Source: Polynucleobacter kasalickyi
Lineage (GTDB): Bacteria; Pseudomonadota; Gammaproteobacteria; Burkholderiales; Burkholderiaceae
Length of the DNA: 64,000 nt
Direction: 5' to 3'
Assembly: GCF_900176405.1 (NCBI RefSeq)
Contig: NZ_FWXJ01000003.1
Location: 62,001-126,000, forward strand
Shown here in pieces: positions 19,336-27,855 of this stretch (position 1 is its first letter; each line of letters opens with the position of its first letter). The notes under the pieces were generated by a model. The model saw nothing but the letters and a program-made list of their open reading frames with translations. It was not told where the DNA came from and ran no database searches. A program made the translations under genes and the position numbers.

Positions 19336-19364
19336 TAAATAAGGTTGAACTAGGTAATTTCAAG
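19336..19364 (-). promoter_or_regulatory. Sigma-32-like promoter upstream of dnaK
   Basis: Reading the minus strand, CTTGAAA (19358-19364) is followed after 13 bases by CCTTATTTA (19336-19344). This is close to the heat-shock consensus CTTGAAA-N11-16-CCCATNTA. It sits in the 107-base gap between grpE and dnaK, and a near copy of the same pair lies upstream of grpE. Start sites are not visible from sequence alone. Confidence 0.6.
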
Positions 19365-19405
19365 AGCGAAACATCAATTTATTTGTTGGCTCTTGCATCA
19401 TTTAG

Positions 19406-19951
19406 TTATTTTGCTTGACTCACCGTCACCAAAGCTGGACGTAAGACCCGATCTGCAATCGAGTAACCGCGCTGTAAAACAGAAACAATGGTATTCGCTT
19501 CTTGCTCAGACGGGACCATCGAGATTGCTTGGTGAAAATGTGGGTCAAACTTAGCTCCTGCTTCAGGGTTAATTTCTAAGACCTTGCCCTTTTCTAGTGC
19601 ACCAGAAAGCTGCTTTAAGGTAAGTTCCACACCCTCTGTCAGCTTTGCCAAATCCCCTTGATGATGGCTGAGCGCAGCATGCATGCTATCCATCACAGGT
19701 AATAAATGTTCAGCAAAACTCTCGATAGCAAATTTATGAGCCTTTGCAACATCCTCAATCCCTCTTCTGCGCATATTCTCAGTTTCAGCTTTGGCTCTTA
19801 AATGGGCATCACGCGCCTCATCTAATTGCTTTTTAAGCTCTTCAATTTGCACTTCTAGGGTAAAAGTTGCTGACTGTTCATCATGAACAGCACTCACAGG
19901 AATTGTTTCTTCTCCAATAATTGGATCAGTATTTTTATTTTCTTCAGTCAT
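19406..19951 (-). CDS. grpE: Nucleotide exchange factor GrpE
   Basis: GrpE is the dimeric factor that releases ADP from DnaK and acts as its thermosensor. The 181-residue protein has an acidic unstructured start, then a long coiled coil from about residue 28. The family blocks follow: Ala-Glu-Thr-Glu-Asn-Met-Arg-Arg-Arg, and the beta-domain [15 protein letters not shown]. The end is [14 protein letters not shown]. ATG start. It heads the grpE-dnaK-dnaJ set and is preceded by its own sigma-32-like promoter. Confidence 0.96.
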   Translation of the reverse strand: MTEENKNTDPIIGEETIPVSAVHDEQSATFTLEVQIEELKKQLDEARDAHLRAKAETENMRRRGIEDVAKAHKFAIESFAEHLLPVMDSMHAALSHHQGDLAKLTEGVELTLKQLSGALEKGKVLEINPEAGAKFDPHFHQAISMVPSEQEANTIVSVLQRGYSIADRVLRPALVTVSQAK

Positions 19952-19998
19952 ATCAATGCTTTACAAAAAAATTTAGGAAAATTAATGTCTACTACCTT

Positions 19999-20031
19999 AT
20001 AAATAAGGTCAGATTGTTTGAATTCAAGGGG
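19999..20031 (-). promoter_or_regulatory. Sigma-32-like promoter upstream of grpE
   Basis: On the minus strand CCCCTTGAA (20023-20031) is followed after 14 bases by CCTTATTTAT (19999-20008), resembling the heat-shock consensus. The -10 part lies inside a short inverted repeat ACCTTAT-AA-ATAAGGT (19994-20009). The -10 sequence CCTTATTTA is identical to that of the candidate dnaK promoter. Confidence 0.55.
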
Positions 20032-20059
20032 AGAAAAAGAAATTTTTAAAAAATTTCTT
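20031..20059 (-). terminator. Possible AT-rich terminator of hemH
   Basis: A 9-bp inverted repeat (20037-20045 with 20051-20059, arms AAGAAATTT and AAATTTCTT, five-base loop) overlaps the hemH stop codon and is followed on the minus strand by CTTTTTCT. The stem is almost entirely A/T, so its strength is doubtful. If real, it would separate hrcA-hemH from grpE transcription. Confidence 0.3.
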
Positions 20060-21206
20060 AAGCGATGTCCGATGAAGACGCTAACATGCGTTTTTCAACT
20101 TCTTGGCCCATTGCTACTCGTTCAAGAAGCTCAGCGGGGGTCGGAACTTGAGTTTTCCAACCTGCAATATTTTCTAAGGCAATCGTATGTAACGCGTCGA
20201 TCCAAGCAGGTTGGTCATTTAAACAAGGAATCACGTGGTAAGTTTTACCACCAGCATGAGTAAAGATTTCCTTACCTTCCATGGCAATTTCTTCTAAAGT
20301 CTCCAAACAATCCGCTGGAAAACCTGGACAAAAAATATCTAATCGGTTGGTGTTAGCTCGCCCCAAAGTCTCCAATAATGGAGCCGTGTAAGGTTTTAAC
20401 CACTCGGCTTTACCAAATCGAGATTGAAAGCTTAAAATCGCTTCGTCGGCGGAAAGGCCTAAGGCTTCTCTCACTAATCGGCCCGTTTTATGGCATTCAC
20501 AGTGATATGGATCCCCTCTCAGAAGAGTTCTTTTGGGTACCCCATGGAAAGACATCACTAATTTGTCGCCATTTTTAAAATCAGGCACCCCATGAACGGC
20601 CCAGTAGTCTCGTACCTGTTGAACCAGAGCGGCAATATAAGCAGGATGATCATGATAATTTTTCACCATTCTTAAAGCCGGTGGATTTCTTTTTTGCGCG
20701 TGCACTTGAAAAACAGCATCAAAGCTTGAAGCTGTTGTTGTTGCTGAATATTGTGGATAGAGCGGTAGCACTAATAAGCGATTAACTCCCTCGCTCTCTA
20801 AGTCGTTCATTGCTTTTTCGATCGATGGATTACCATAGCGCATGGCCAATGCCACCTTGACATCTTTCGTTGACTCATTGGTAGCTAGTTTTTGTTCTAA
20901 GCCAAGCGTTTGATTTTGAGAATGAACTAATAAAGGGGCTCCTGTACCTGAAGAGCCGTTCATCCAAACGCTAGCATATTTCTTCGCAGATGCGCTAGAC
21001 CGGAAGGGTAAAATGATGCCATTCAGAATAAACCACCAAATGATTTTTGGTACCTCAATGACTCTCGGATCGGAAAGAAATTGTTTTAAATAAGGTCGTA
21101 CAGCTTTTGCAGTTGGCGCATCCGGAGTGCCTAAATTAACGACTAAAATCCCAACTTTTTGGGATACGGCATGCGCTTTATCTGTGTCTAGGATGATATT
21201 TTCCAA
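20058..21206 (-). CDS. hemH: Ferrochelatase
   Basis: HemH inserts Fe(II) into protoporphyrin IX, the last step of heme synthesis, at the inner membrane. The 382-residue protein opens with Gly-Ile-Leu-Val-Val-Asn-Leu-Gly-Thr-Pro-Asp-Ala-Pro. It carries the signature Met-Ser-Phe-His-Gly-Val-Pro with the catalytic histidine near residue 220, then Ser-Arg-Phe-Gly, and the Cys-Pro-Gly-Phe-Pro-Ala-Asp-Cys-Leu-Glu-Thr-Leu-Glu-Glu block holding the acidic catalytic residue. The start is TTG after a weak AAGAAAG site, 11 bases downstream of hrcA. Its place between hrcA and grpE is seen in other betaproteobacteria. Confidence 0.95.
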   Translation of the reverse strand: MENIILDTDKAHAVSQKVGILVVNLGTPDAPTAKAVRPYLKQFLSDPRVIEVPKIIWWFILNGIILPFRSSASAKKYASVWMNGSSGTGAPLLVHSQNQTLGLEQKLATNESTKDVKVALAMRYGNPSIEKAMNDLESEGVNRLLVLPLYPQYSATTTASSFDAVFQVHAQKRNPPALRMVKNYHDHPAYIAALVQQVRDYWAVHGVPDFKNGDKLVMSFHGVPKRTLLRGDPYHCECHKTGRLVREALGLSADEAILSFQSRFGKAEWLKPYTAPLLETLGRANTNRLDIFCPGFPADCLETLEEIAMEGKEIFTHAGGKTYHVIPCLNDQPAWIDALHTIALENIAGWKTQVPTPAELLERVAMGQEVEKRMLASSSDIA

Positions 21207-21217
21207 GCAATTCTTTC

Positions 21218-22243
21218 TTAATTATTTGAACTCAAAGCGCTGGTTAGTAATTTCGAAGTAATGTCTACAATCGGAATTACTCTCTCATACGCCATGCGGG
21301 TTGGTCCAATCACACCCAATGTACCAACCACGATATTATCCACTTTATAAGGGGCGGTAATGATCGCCATACCATCTAGCGGTACTAAATCGCTCTCACC
21401 ACCAATAAAAATCTGCACGCCATCCGCTCGGCTAGAGACGTCTAACAGTTGTAAAAGGCCAGTGCGTTTTTCGAAAACTTGAAAAAGACGCTTGATTTTA
21501 TCCATATCCGAGACTAATTCCCCAATTTCCAGGAGTTTTTTCTCACCAGATATCACCATATTGTCTTGTGGGTCTGCCAAAGAGCTAGAGCTGGCTTCAA
21601 CAGCTTGACTCATTAAAGCAGTAATATCTTCTCGCAGACCTTCTAGCTCGCTTTTGACGCGGGTCCGAACTGACTGTAAGTCAAGCCCGGCAAAATTCGC
21701 AGTAATAAAGTTACTGGCTTCGACCAGTTGTGATGGAGTGTAATCTTTACTGGTAATTAAAATTCTGTTCTGAACATCGCCCTGAGGGGTCACCATGATC
21801 AACAGAATTCTTTTCTCAGATAGTCGTAAAAATTCAATTTGCTTAAAAACCTCACTCCGACGAGGAGTCATCACGACTCCTGCGAAATTCGATAGCTGGG
21901 ACAGCATTTGGGCAGCTCCCGCAATCACTCTTTGGGGAGAGTCAGGGACAATTTCAGCCGAAAGTTCACGATGTCCAATTTCATCTAGAGGTTTTATAGT
22001 CAACATGGTGTCAACAAACAAGCGATATGCTCTAGGGGTTGGAACACGTCCTGCTGAAGTGTGAGGACTGGTAACAAAACCTAACTCTTCCAAATCTGCC
22101 ATCACATTGCGAATGGTGGCTGCTGATAAGTCTAAGCCAGAATGACGCGAAAGGGTCCTCGAACCGATTGGTTGCCCTTCGGAAATGTGTCGTTCAATCA
22201 GTGTTTTTAATAGATCGCGAGCTCTTTTGTCCATCATGCTCAT
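21218..22243 (-). CDS. hrcA: Heat-inducible transcription repressor HrcA
   Basis: HrcA represses chaperone genes by binding CIRCE elements and needs GroEL to stay active. The 341-residue protein has an N-terminal winged helix (Gln-Pro-Ile-Gly-Ser-Arg-Thr-Leu-Ser, then [14 protein letters not shown]). The family block [11 protein letters not shown] follows near residue 60, and the dimerisation/GAF-like part follows. ATG start. I found no CIRCE-like repeat near hrcA, grpE or dnaK, so its targets are probably elsewhere. It is divergent from nadK across about 180 bases. Confidence 0.95.
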   Translation of the reverse strand: MSMMDKRARDLLKTLIERHISEGQPIGSRTLSRHSGLDLSAATIRNVMADLEELGFVTSPHTSAGRVPTPRAYRLFVDTMLTIKPLDEIGHRELSAEIVPDSPQRVIAGAAQMLSQLSNFAGVVMTPRRSEVFKQIEFLRLSEKRILLIMVTPQGDVQNRILITSKDYTPSQLVEASNFITANFAGLDLQSVRTRVKSELEGLREDITALMSQAVEASSSSLADPQDNMVISGEKKLLEIGELVSDMDKIKRLFQVFEKRTGLLQLLDVSSRADGVQIFIGGESDLVPLDGMAIITAPYKVDNIVVGTLGVIGPTRMAYERVIPIVDITSKLLTSALSSNN

Positions 22244-22422
22244 ATTTTAACAATAAGAATTCAATTTCGTCATTTAAGCCGAGTTTGATTTCGGTGCAGT
22301 GTGCTTAATCTAAGTTTGTAGTAATCCATCCATGAAAAACCAAATTGCTTCTAAAATACATAAGTACATAAATGGTCTACTTAAACATTGTAAGAGAAAT
22401 GTCACTATGGTTTAATCGAAGA

Positions 22423-23322
22423 ATGTCAATTGAAAACAATTCCCCCCTACCTTTCTCAAATGTCGCCCTTGTCGGAAAATTCCAGGCAGAGGGTGTGGAC
22501 CGTATTTTAGAAAATGTCGCACGTATTATTTTAGAAAATGGCTTTAACGCCTATTTAGAATCTGAAACTGCGGAGCAAACTGGCCTGCAATCAATTCCAA
22601 CGATTAAAGTTGATGATTTCGCTGGAAAAATTGATATTGTGGTGGTTATCGGCGGTGATGGGACTTTGCTGGGTTTAGGTCGAAGGGTTGCTGGTCTGAA
22701 TATTCCGATTATCGGAATCAACATGGGCCGTTTAGGGTACATGACAGATATACCATTGAATGAAATCGAAGTACACTTACCTGCAATGCTCAATGGTGCG
22801 TACGAATTAGATACTAGAACTTTATTGGAATCTCAAGTCATGCGCGATGGTGCGCCAGCGCATCAAGGTACAGCTTTAAATGATGTTGTTGTGAACCGCT
22901 CTAGCCGGTCTGGCATGGTCGAATTAACTGTCGAAGTAAACGGTAGCTTTATGTACAACCAGCGTTCGGATGGTTTAATTGTGGCCACTCCGACTGGTTC
23001 AACTGCTTACAGTTTATCTGCTGGTGGTCCTATTTTGCATCCTCGTTTAGCCGGTATTGTGTTGGCGCCAGTGTCACCACATGCGCTCTCAAATCGCCCA
23101 ATCGTCTTACCAGATGACGCATTCATTTCCATTGAAATTACTGGTGGTCGAGATGTTACTGTTCATTTTGACATGCAAACTTTAGCAATTCTCCAGACAG
23201 GGGATCGGGTCACAGTCAAAAAATCTCCTAAAAAAGTTATCTTGTTACATCCTGTAGGTCACAGTGAATATCGAACACTCCGTGAAAAACTGCATTGGAA
23301 CGAGTATCCAACGAATTCTTAA
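22423..23322 (+). CDS. nadK: NAD kinase
   Basis: NadK phosphorylates NAD to NADP using ATP. The 299-residue protein has Val-Ala-Leu-Val-Gly-Lys near its start, the catalytic Gly-Gly-Asp-Gly-Thr motif near residue 77, Leu-Asn-Asp-Val-Val, and the glycine-rich Thr-Pro-Thr-Gly-Ser-Thr-Ala-Tyr-Ser-Leu-Ser-Ala-Gly-Gly-Pro block. The start is uncertain: ATG codons at 22372, 22399 and 22423 are in frame. The last gives the usual short N-terminal arm of 12 residues, but none has a well-spaced ribosome binding site. recN begins two bases after the stop codon. Confidence 0.95.
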   Translation: MSIENNSPLPFSNVALVGKFQAEGVDRILENVARIILENGFNAYLESETAEQTGLQSIPTIKVDDFAGKIDIVVVIGGDGTLLGLGRRVAGLNIPIIGINMGRLGYMTDIPLNEIEVHLPAMLNGAYELDTRTLLESQVMRDGAPAHQGTALNDVVVNRSSRSGMVELTVEVNGSFMYNQRSDGLIVATPTGSTAYSLSAGGPILHPRLAGIVLAPVSPHALSNRPIVLPDDAFISIEITGGRDVTVHFDMQTLAILQTGDRVTVKKSPKKVILLHPVGHSEYRTLREKLHWNEYPTNS

Positions 23323-23324
23323 TT

Positions 23325-24992
23325 ATGTTACAGAGTTTAGATATTCGTGATTTTGTGATTGTGGATCACTTGGAACTAGAGCTTGGCTCTGGTTTTACAG
23401 TGCTTACTGGTGAAACAGGTGCGGGGAAATCAATCCTATTAGATGCATTAGCGCTGACGATGGGGGAGCGGGCTGACATCAGCCAAATTCGTGAAGGTTG
23501 TACAAGGACTGAAATTTCAGCTAATTTTTATATTGCAGAGCAACTCGTCCCAACGTTGAGCGAGCTCTTAGAAACCCATGGCTTTCCACTTGAGCAAGAA
23601 GGTAGATCCATTCTCCTCAAAAGAACAATTGATCAGTCCGGTCGAACAAAAGCTTACATCAACGGAAGTTCTGCAACTTTAGGGCAGTTAAAAGAAGTTG
23701 GTGAATACTTAGTTGACATTCATGGCCAACACCAACATCAGTTGTTACTTAAGCCAGGTGCTCAACGCACTCTATTAGATACTCATGCAAACCTTCAGCC
23801 ACTTGTTGCCAAGGTTTCTGAAGCCTATCGAAATTGGCAGCTTACAGAGAAGCAAATTCAAATCGCTAAAACAGCTGGCATCAATCTCGCAAAAGAAAAA
23901 GAACAGTTAGAGTGGCAATTAGAAGAATTAAATGTACTCGCACCCCAATTTAACGAATGGGATGATTTGCAACTCGAGCACTCGCGACTCTCTAACGCTG
24001 CCTCTCTGATTGATGGCTCACAAGAACTCGTGCAGTTGCTTTCTGAGTCAGAAGCTTCAATCTTAGATCAATTAGCCAAATCACAAAGTCTCTTAGATGA
24101 TTTAACGGATATGGATAGTTCGTTAATGGAAGCAAAAGAAGAGTTAGATTCAGCTCATATTCATGTGAGTGAGGCAACCCATACGATTAACCGGTATTTA
24201 CAGAAATTAGATTTGGATCCTGAACGCCTGACTGAATTAGATGAAAGAGTGCAAGGATATTACCGGTGCTCCAAGAAATTTCATTGCGCCCCCTCGGAGT
24301 TACCGGTTAAATGGGAAGAACTACAGCAACAACTATTTAATTTAAATGCTGCTCAAGATACTGAAGCTTTGATGCAAGAAGCGAAGGGACGAGAAACTGC
24401 GTATTTAAAATTGGCACATGAGTTAACTAAAGCTCGCCTTCAAGCAGCCCATGAAATTTCAATTGCCATTACGCATTCCATGCAAACTTTAGCGATGGGT
24501 GGTGGGAAATTTGAGGTTGAAATTGCGCCCTTAGAAAAGCCTAGTCAATACGGCCTAGAACAGGTTGAGTTTTTAGTCGCCGGACATCCTGGAGTAAAGC
24601 CACGTCCGATTTCAAAAGTAGCGTCGGGTGGGGAGTTAGCACGAATCAGTTTGGCGATTGCGGTCATTGCTAGTAAATCAAGTGCTACTCCAACCTTGAT
24701 TTTCGATGAAGTGGATGCTGGCATCGGCGGTGCGGTAGCCCAAACAGTGGGAGCTTTACTGAAAAAACTCGGTCAAACTCACCAAGTGTTATGCGTCACC
24801 CATCTCCCCCAAGTTGCTGCTCAAGGCGACAATCAATGGCGCGTTCAAAAAACTTTAGTAGAAAATAAAACAATCAGCAAGATTGAAGTACTCAATCGAT
24901 CGGAAAGAGTTGATGAAATTGCCAGGATGTTGGGTGGTGTTGACATCACGCCCACCACCCTTCGCCACGCGAGAGAGCTATTAAATATTTGA
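23325..24992 (+). CDS. recN: DNA repair protein RecN
   Basis: RecN is an SMC-like ATPase acting in recombinational repair of double-strand breaks. The 555-residue protein has Walker A Gly-Glu-Thr-Gly-Ala-Gly-Lys-Ser near residues 31-38, a coiled-coil middle (about 150-360), the signature Val-Ala-Ser-Gly-Gly-Glu-Leu-Ala-Arg near 430 and Walker B Leu-Ile-Phe-Asp-Glu-Val-Asp-Ala-Gly-Ile-Gly-Gly. The ATG at 23325 directly follows the nadK stop and is preferred over upstream alternatives inside nadK. The last 12 bases overlap the convergent glnE. Confidence 0.96.
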   Translation: MLQSLDIRDFVIVDHLELELGSGFTVLTGETGAGKSILLDALALTMGERADISQIREGCTRTEISANFYIAEQLVPTLSELLETHGFPLEQEGRSILLKRTIDQSGRTKAYINGSSATLGQLKEVGEYLVDIHGQHQHQLLLKPGAQRTLLDTHANLQPLVAKVSEAYRNWQLTEKQIQIAKTAGINLAKEKEQLEWQLEELNVLAPQFNEWDDLQLEHSRLSNAASLIDGSQELVQLLSESEASILDQLAKSQSLLDDLTDMDSSLMEAKEELDSAHIHVSEATHTINRYLQKLDLDPERLTELDERVQGYYRCSKKFHCAPSELPVKWEELQQQLFNLNAAQDTEALMQEAKGRETAYLKLAHELTKARLQAAHEISIAITHSMQTLAMGGGKFEVEIAPLEKPSQYGLEQVEFLVAGHPGVKPRPISKVASGGELARISLAIAVIASKSSATPTLIFDEVDAGIGGAVAQTVGALLKKLGQTHQVLCVTHLPQVAAQGDNQWRVQKTLVENKTISKIEVLNRSERVDEIARMLGGVDITPTTLRHARELLNI

Positions 24993-27746
24993 TAATAGAC
25001 GTTGCCATAAATTGATCACGCTTCTTCTAGCCTCCTCAATTTGCCCCCCTTGAGAATGCTCTTCTAATTTACCAATCTGATTACCCTCTAAACGTATTTG
25101 ATGTTGTAATTTACGAAACAATCGATAGGCATTTGCCACTTTTAACGCTTCTTCATTCGTAATCAGCTGGCAATTTGCACACTCCTGCAAGAGGGCAATA
25201 TTACCAATGTTCTGCAGTAACGCGGGGAATTGATGAGCGTTTTTTAAAATGAGATATTGAATCATAAACTCGATATCAATCATCGTGCCAGCAGCATGCT
25301 TTAAGTCGAAAGTTTCACTAGCACTCGGGTGGCCAAAATGCAATTTTTCACGCATCACTGTCACTTCTTGCGCAAGTTCTTTACCATCTCTGGCAATTGA
25401 TAACACTTCATTTCGAATTTTTTCAAACTGTGCCCCAACCCTCATGTCCCCAGCGCAAAATCTTGCTCTCGTTAATGCTTGATGCTCCCATACCCAAGCC
25501 GTATTGGCACCGACATTTTTTTGATAGTTCTCAAAAGCTTTCAGACTTGTAACTAATAAACCTGCTTCACCGTTAGGTCGCAAACGCGTATCAATATCGT
25601 ATAGCACGCCAGTCCGTGTAGCCGTTGTAATTGCAAAGATAAATTTGCGCACTAAAGTAACAAAAATAGGCTGTAAATCATCGCTGGATAAAGGAGTACA
25701 TGACTCATCGTAAATAAATACCAAATCCAGATCAGATCCATAGCCAAGTTCTTTACCACCCAATTTGCCATAGGCAATCACGCCAAAACCAAACTGATTC
25801 AAAGAGTCCTGAATTTGATACTTCTTTTTTAGGCCATTCCATACAAAATTCAAAGTCACTGTAATGATAATATCTGCCAATTTAGATAGTTGATCACTTA
25901 CTTTTTCTAACGGTAATTGGTAAGTACTAAAACCACCTAAATCAGCCAGTAAAATCTGAAATAATTCTGATTGATGCGCTTGTCGCAAGGTGTTCCAAAC
26001 AGCTTCTTCGTCTTGGTCATCTTGCAAAATAAAATCGATTTTATGTTCTAAATCTTTCTGCCAGTCTACCCAATAGGTCTCAATATCTTGTTCCGAAGTT
26101 TTTTCAGTACTAATTAATAAAAGATCATCTAATAAGTGCGGATGTTTCATTAAGTATTGCGAAGCCCAAGTAGATGCCTCTAGTAATCGAAGCACTTGAT
26201 CAATCGCCTTAGGATATTCCTTGAGAAGCGATAGGTAGGAAGATCTTCGGAAAATCACTTCTAAAAAATCGAGCAGTTTTAATAAGGTTTCTTCTCTGAT
26301 TTCAGGGTGATTATCGAGGACATAGAGCAGAATGAAATCAAAATTTTGTTTACTCATTTCGCTAACGAGGGCAAAGCGATTCGATGACTTTACTTGTTCA
26401 ACTTTCTGCTGAAATTCCGGGTATTGTTCAAAACTTCCGGAGGGACTTAATTGACTATTGTCCTCTTGTGATTCCAATGTAAATGCCTCAGAAAAATAAT
26501 AGGCCACCTTCGCTTGATGGTCCGTCAACGCCTTCTCAAATTGCACTTTATTGGCAAATCCAAGACGACTTGCAATCTGGGTAATTACTTCATCATCATT
26601 AGGCAAATGATGGACTTGAGCATCATTTCGCCATTGTAATAAATGTTCAAGCTTTCTCAAAAAGTGATATGCAGTTAATAAATCCTGAGCCATTTTCGAG
26701 GGAATCAGCTGCAATCTTTCAATATGCTGAATGACTTCTACGGTTGAGCGAGTTCTTAAAATAATTTCTTGACCACCTCGAATTAATTGAAACATTTGAG
26801 CTAAAAACTCAATTTCACGGATACCGCCTTTACCAAGTTTGATATCAAAAGCTCGTTCAGGATATTGATGCGCTCTGAGGTTGGCCTCATGACGAATTTG
26901 ACGGTGTAAGCGTCTGATGGAATCGATGATGCCAAAATCTAGATACTTGCGATAAACAAAACGGCTCACTACGGCATGCAAGTTTGCTGGAAAACCACTT
27001 TGATCTGCCGCATTTAATGGGTAAACTAGGCGCGCCTTGATCCAAGCGTATCGCTCCCATTCTCGCCCTTGAACTAGGAAATATTCTTCCAACATTTCCA
27101 AACTAGATACCAATGGCCCCGCATCACCGTTAGGTCGCAAGCGCATATCGACCCTAAAAACAAAGCCTTGCGGGGTTAACTCGGTTAAATAGCGAATAAT
27201 TTTTTTACCTTGCAACTCAAACCATTCATGATTAGAGATAGATTTTTTACCACCAATCGTGATGCCATCGCATTCGTATACAAAGATCAAATCAATATCA
27301 GAACTGACATTTAGTTCTTTAGCGCCCAATTTACCCATCCCGATAATCCAAAGTGGAATAGGCTGTGCATATTGGTTTTGAGGAAGTCCGTATTGAACGA
27401 ATAAAGCATTTTGAGCGTACAAACTGGCATAGCGTAAGGCAAGATGAGCAATTTCTGTCACTGCTTGCATGACTTCAGGTAGTTGGGCCAGATTGGCAAT
27501 ATCTCGAATCCCCAACCATAACATTGCTTTTTGCCGAGCCATTCTGATACGTGCCAAAAAGTTTGGTTCATCGAATTCTAACCAAGTCTTTTGCGGAAGC
27601 TCTTGCTCAAAAATTGACGCAAGTTGCGAGTGCTCTAAGGGCTCATCAATTCTATCCTCTAACCATTGCTCCCAAGAGGGGTTTGCATTTAACCAACGTA
27701 GCACATATGGCGAGAATTCTTTACTGATTTGAATGGGTTTTGACAT
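24981..27746 (-). CDS. glnE: Bifunctional glutamine synthetase adenylyltransferase/adenylyl-removing enzyme
   Basis: GlnE adds and removes AMP on glutamine synthetase in response to nitrogen state signalled by PII. The 921-residue protein has two nucleotidyltransferase domains. The N-terminal (deadenylylating) has Gly-Met-Gly-Lys-Leu-Gly-Ala-Lys-Glu-Leu-Asn and Ser-Asp-Ile-Asp-Leu-Ile-Phe near residues 135-155. The C-terminal (adenylylating) has Tyr-Gly-Lys-Leu-Gly-Gly-Lys-Glu-Leu and Gly-Ser-Asp-Leu-Asp-Leu-Val-Phe near 655-675. The ATG at 27746 with TGGA upstream is preferred over a TTG three codons earlier. It is a single gene, divergent from the yhdP-type gene. No GlnB gene is in the window. 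Confidence 0.95.
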   Translation of the reverse strand: MSKPIQISKEFSPYVLRWLNANPSWEQWLEDRIDEPLEHSQLASIFEQELPQKTWLEFDEPNFLARIRMARQKAMLWLGIRDIANLAQLPEVMQAVTEIAHLALRYASLYAQNALFVQYGLPQNQYAQPIPLWIIGMGKLGAKELNVSSDIDLIFVYECDGITIGGKKSISNHEWFELQGKKIIRYLTELTPQGFVFRVDMRLRPNGDAGPLVSSLEMLEEYFLVQGREWERYAWIKARLVYPLNAADQSGFPANLHAVVSRFVYRKYLDFGIIDSIRRLHRQIRHEANLRAHQYPERAFDIKLGKGGIREIEFLAQMFQLIRGGQEIILRTRSTVEVIQHIERLQLIPSKMAQDLLTAYHFLRKLEHLLQWRNDAQVHHLPNDDEVITQIASRLGFANKVQFEKALTDHQAKVAYYFSEAFTLESQEDNSQLSPSGSFEQYPEFQQKVEQVKSSNRFALVSEMSKQNFDFILLYVLDNHPEIREETLLKLLDFLEVIFRRSSYLSLLKEYPKAIDQVLRLLEASTWASQYLMKHPHLLDDLLLISTEKTSEQDIETYWVDWQKDLEHKIDFILQDDQDEEAVWNTLRQAHQSELFQILLADLGGFSTYQLPLEKVSDQLSKLADIIITVTLNFVWNGLKKKYQIQDSLNQFGFGVIAYGKLGGKELGYGSDLDLVFIYDESCTPLSSDDLQPIFVTLVRKFIFAITTATRTGVLYDIDTRLRPNGEAGLLVTSLKAFENYQKNVGANTAWVWEHQALTRARFCAGDMRVGAQFEKIRNEVLSIARDGKELAQEVTVMREKLHFGHPSASETFDLKHAAGTMIDIEFMIQYLILKNAHQFPALLQNIGNIALLQECANCQLITNEEALKVANAYRLFRKLQHQIRLEGNQIGKLEEHSQGGQIEEARRSVINLWQRLLSNI

Positions 27747-27855
27747 ATATTCCAAAATATCGATAAATCATCAAAAACGATACGAGTGAATCGCTTTAGT
27801 AGATAATAAGAGTTCAATTACCTTATCTAACTTTCAGGGTGCTAACTGAGTATTT

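Noticed and set aside
19361..19395. Inverted repeat CAAGAGC / GCTCTTG between grpE and dnaK considered as a terminator
   Set aside because: The loop is over 20 bases, no T run follows, and one arm overlaps the -35 region of the candidate sigma-32 promoter.
22332..22415. A 27-codon frame upstream of nadK considered as a leader peptide
   Set aside because: It has no run of a single amino acid type and no terminator or alternative stem follows; it overlaps possible nadK starts.
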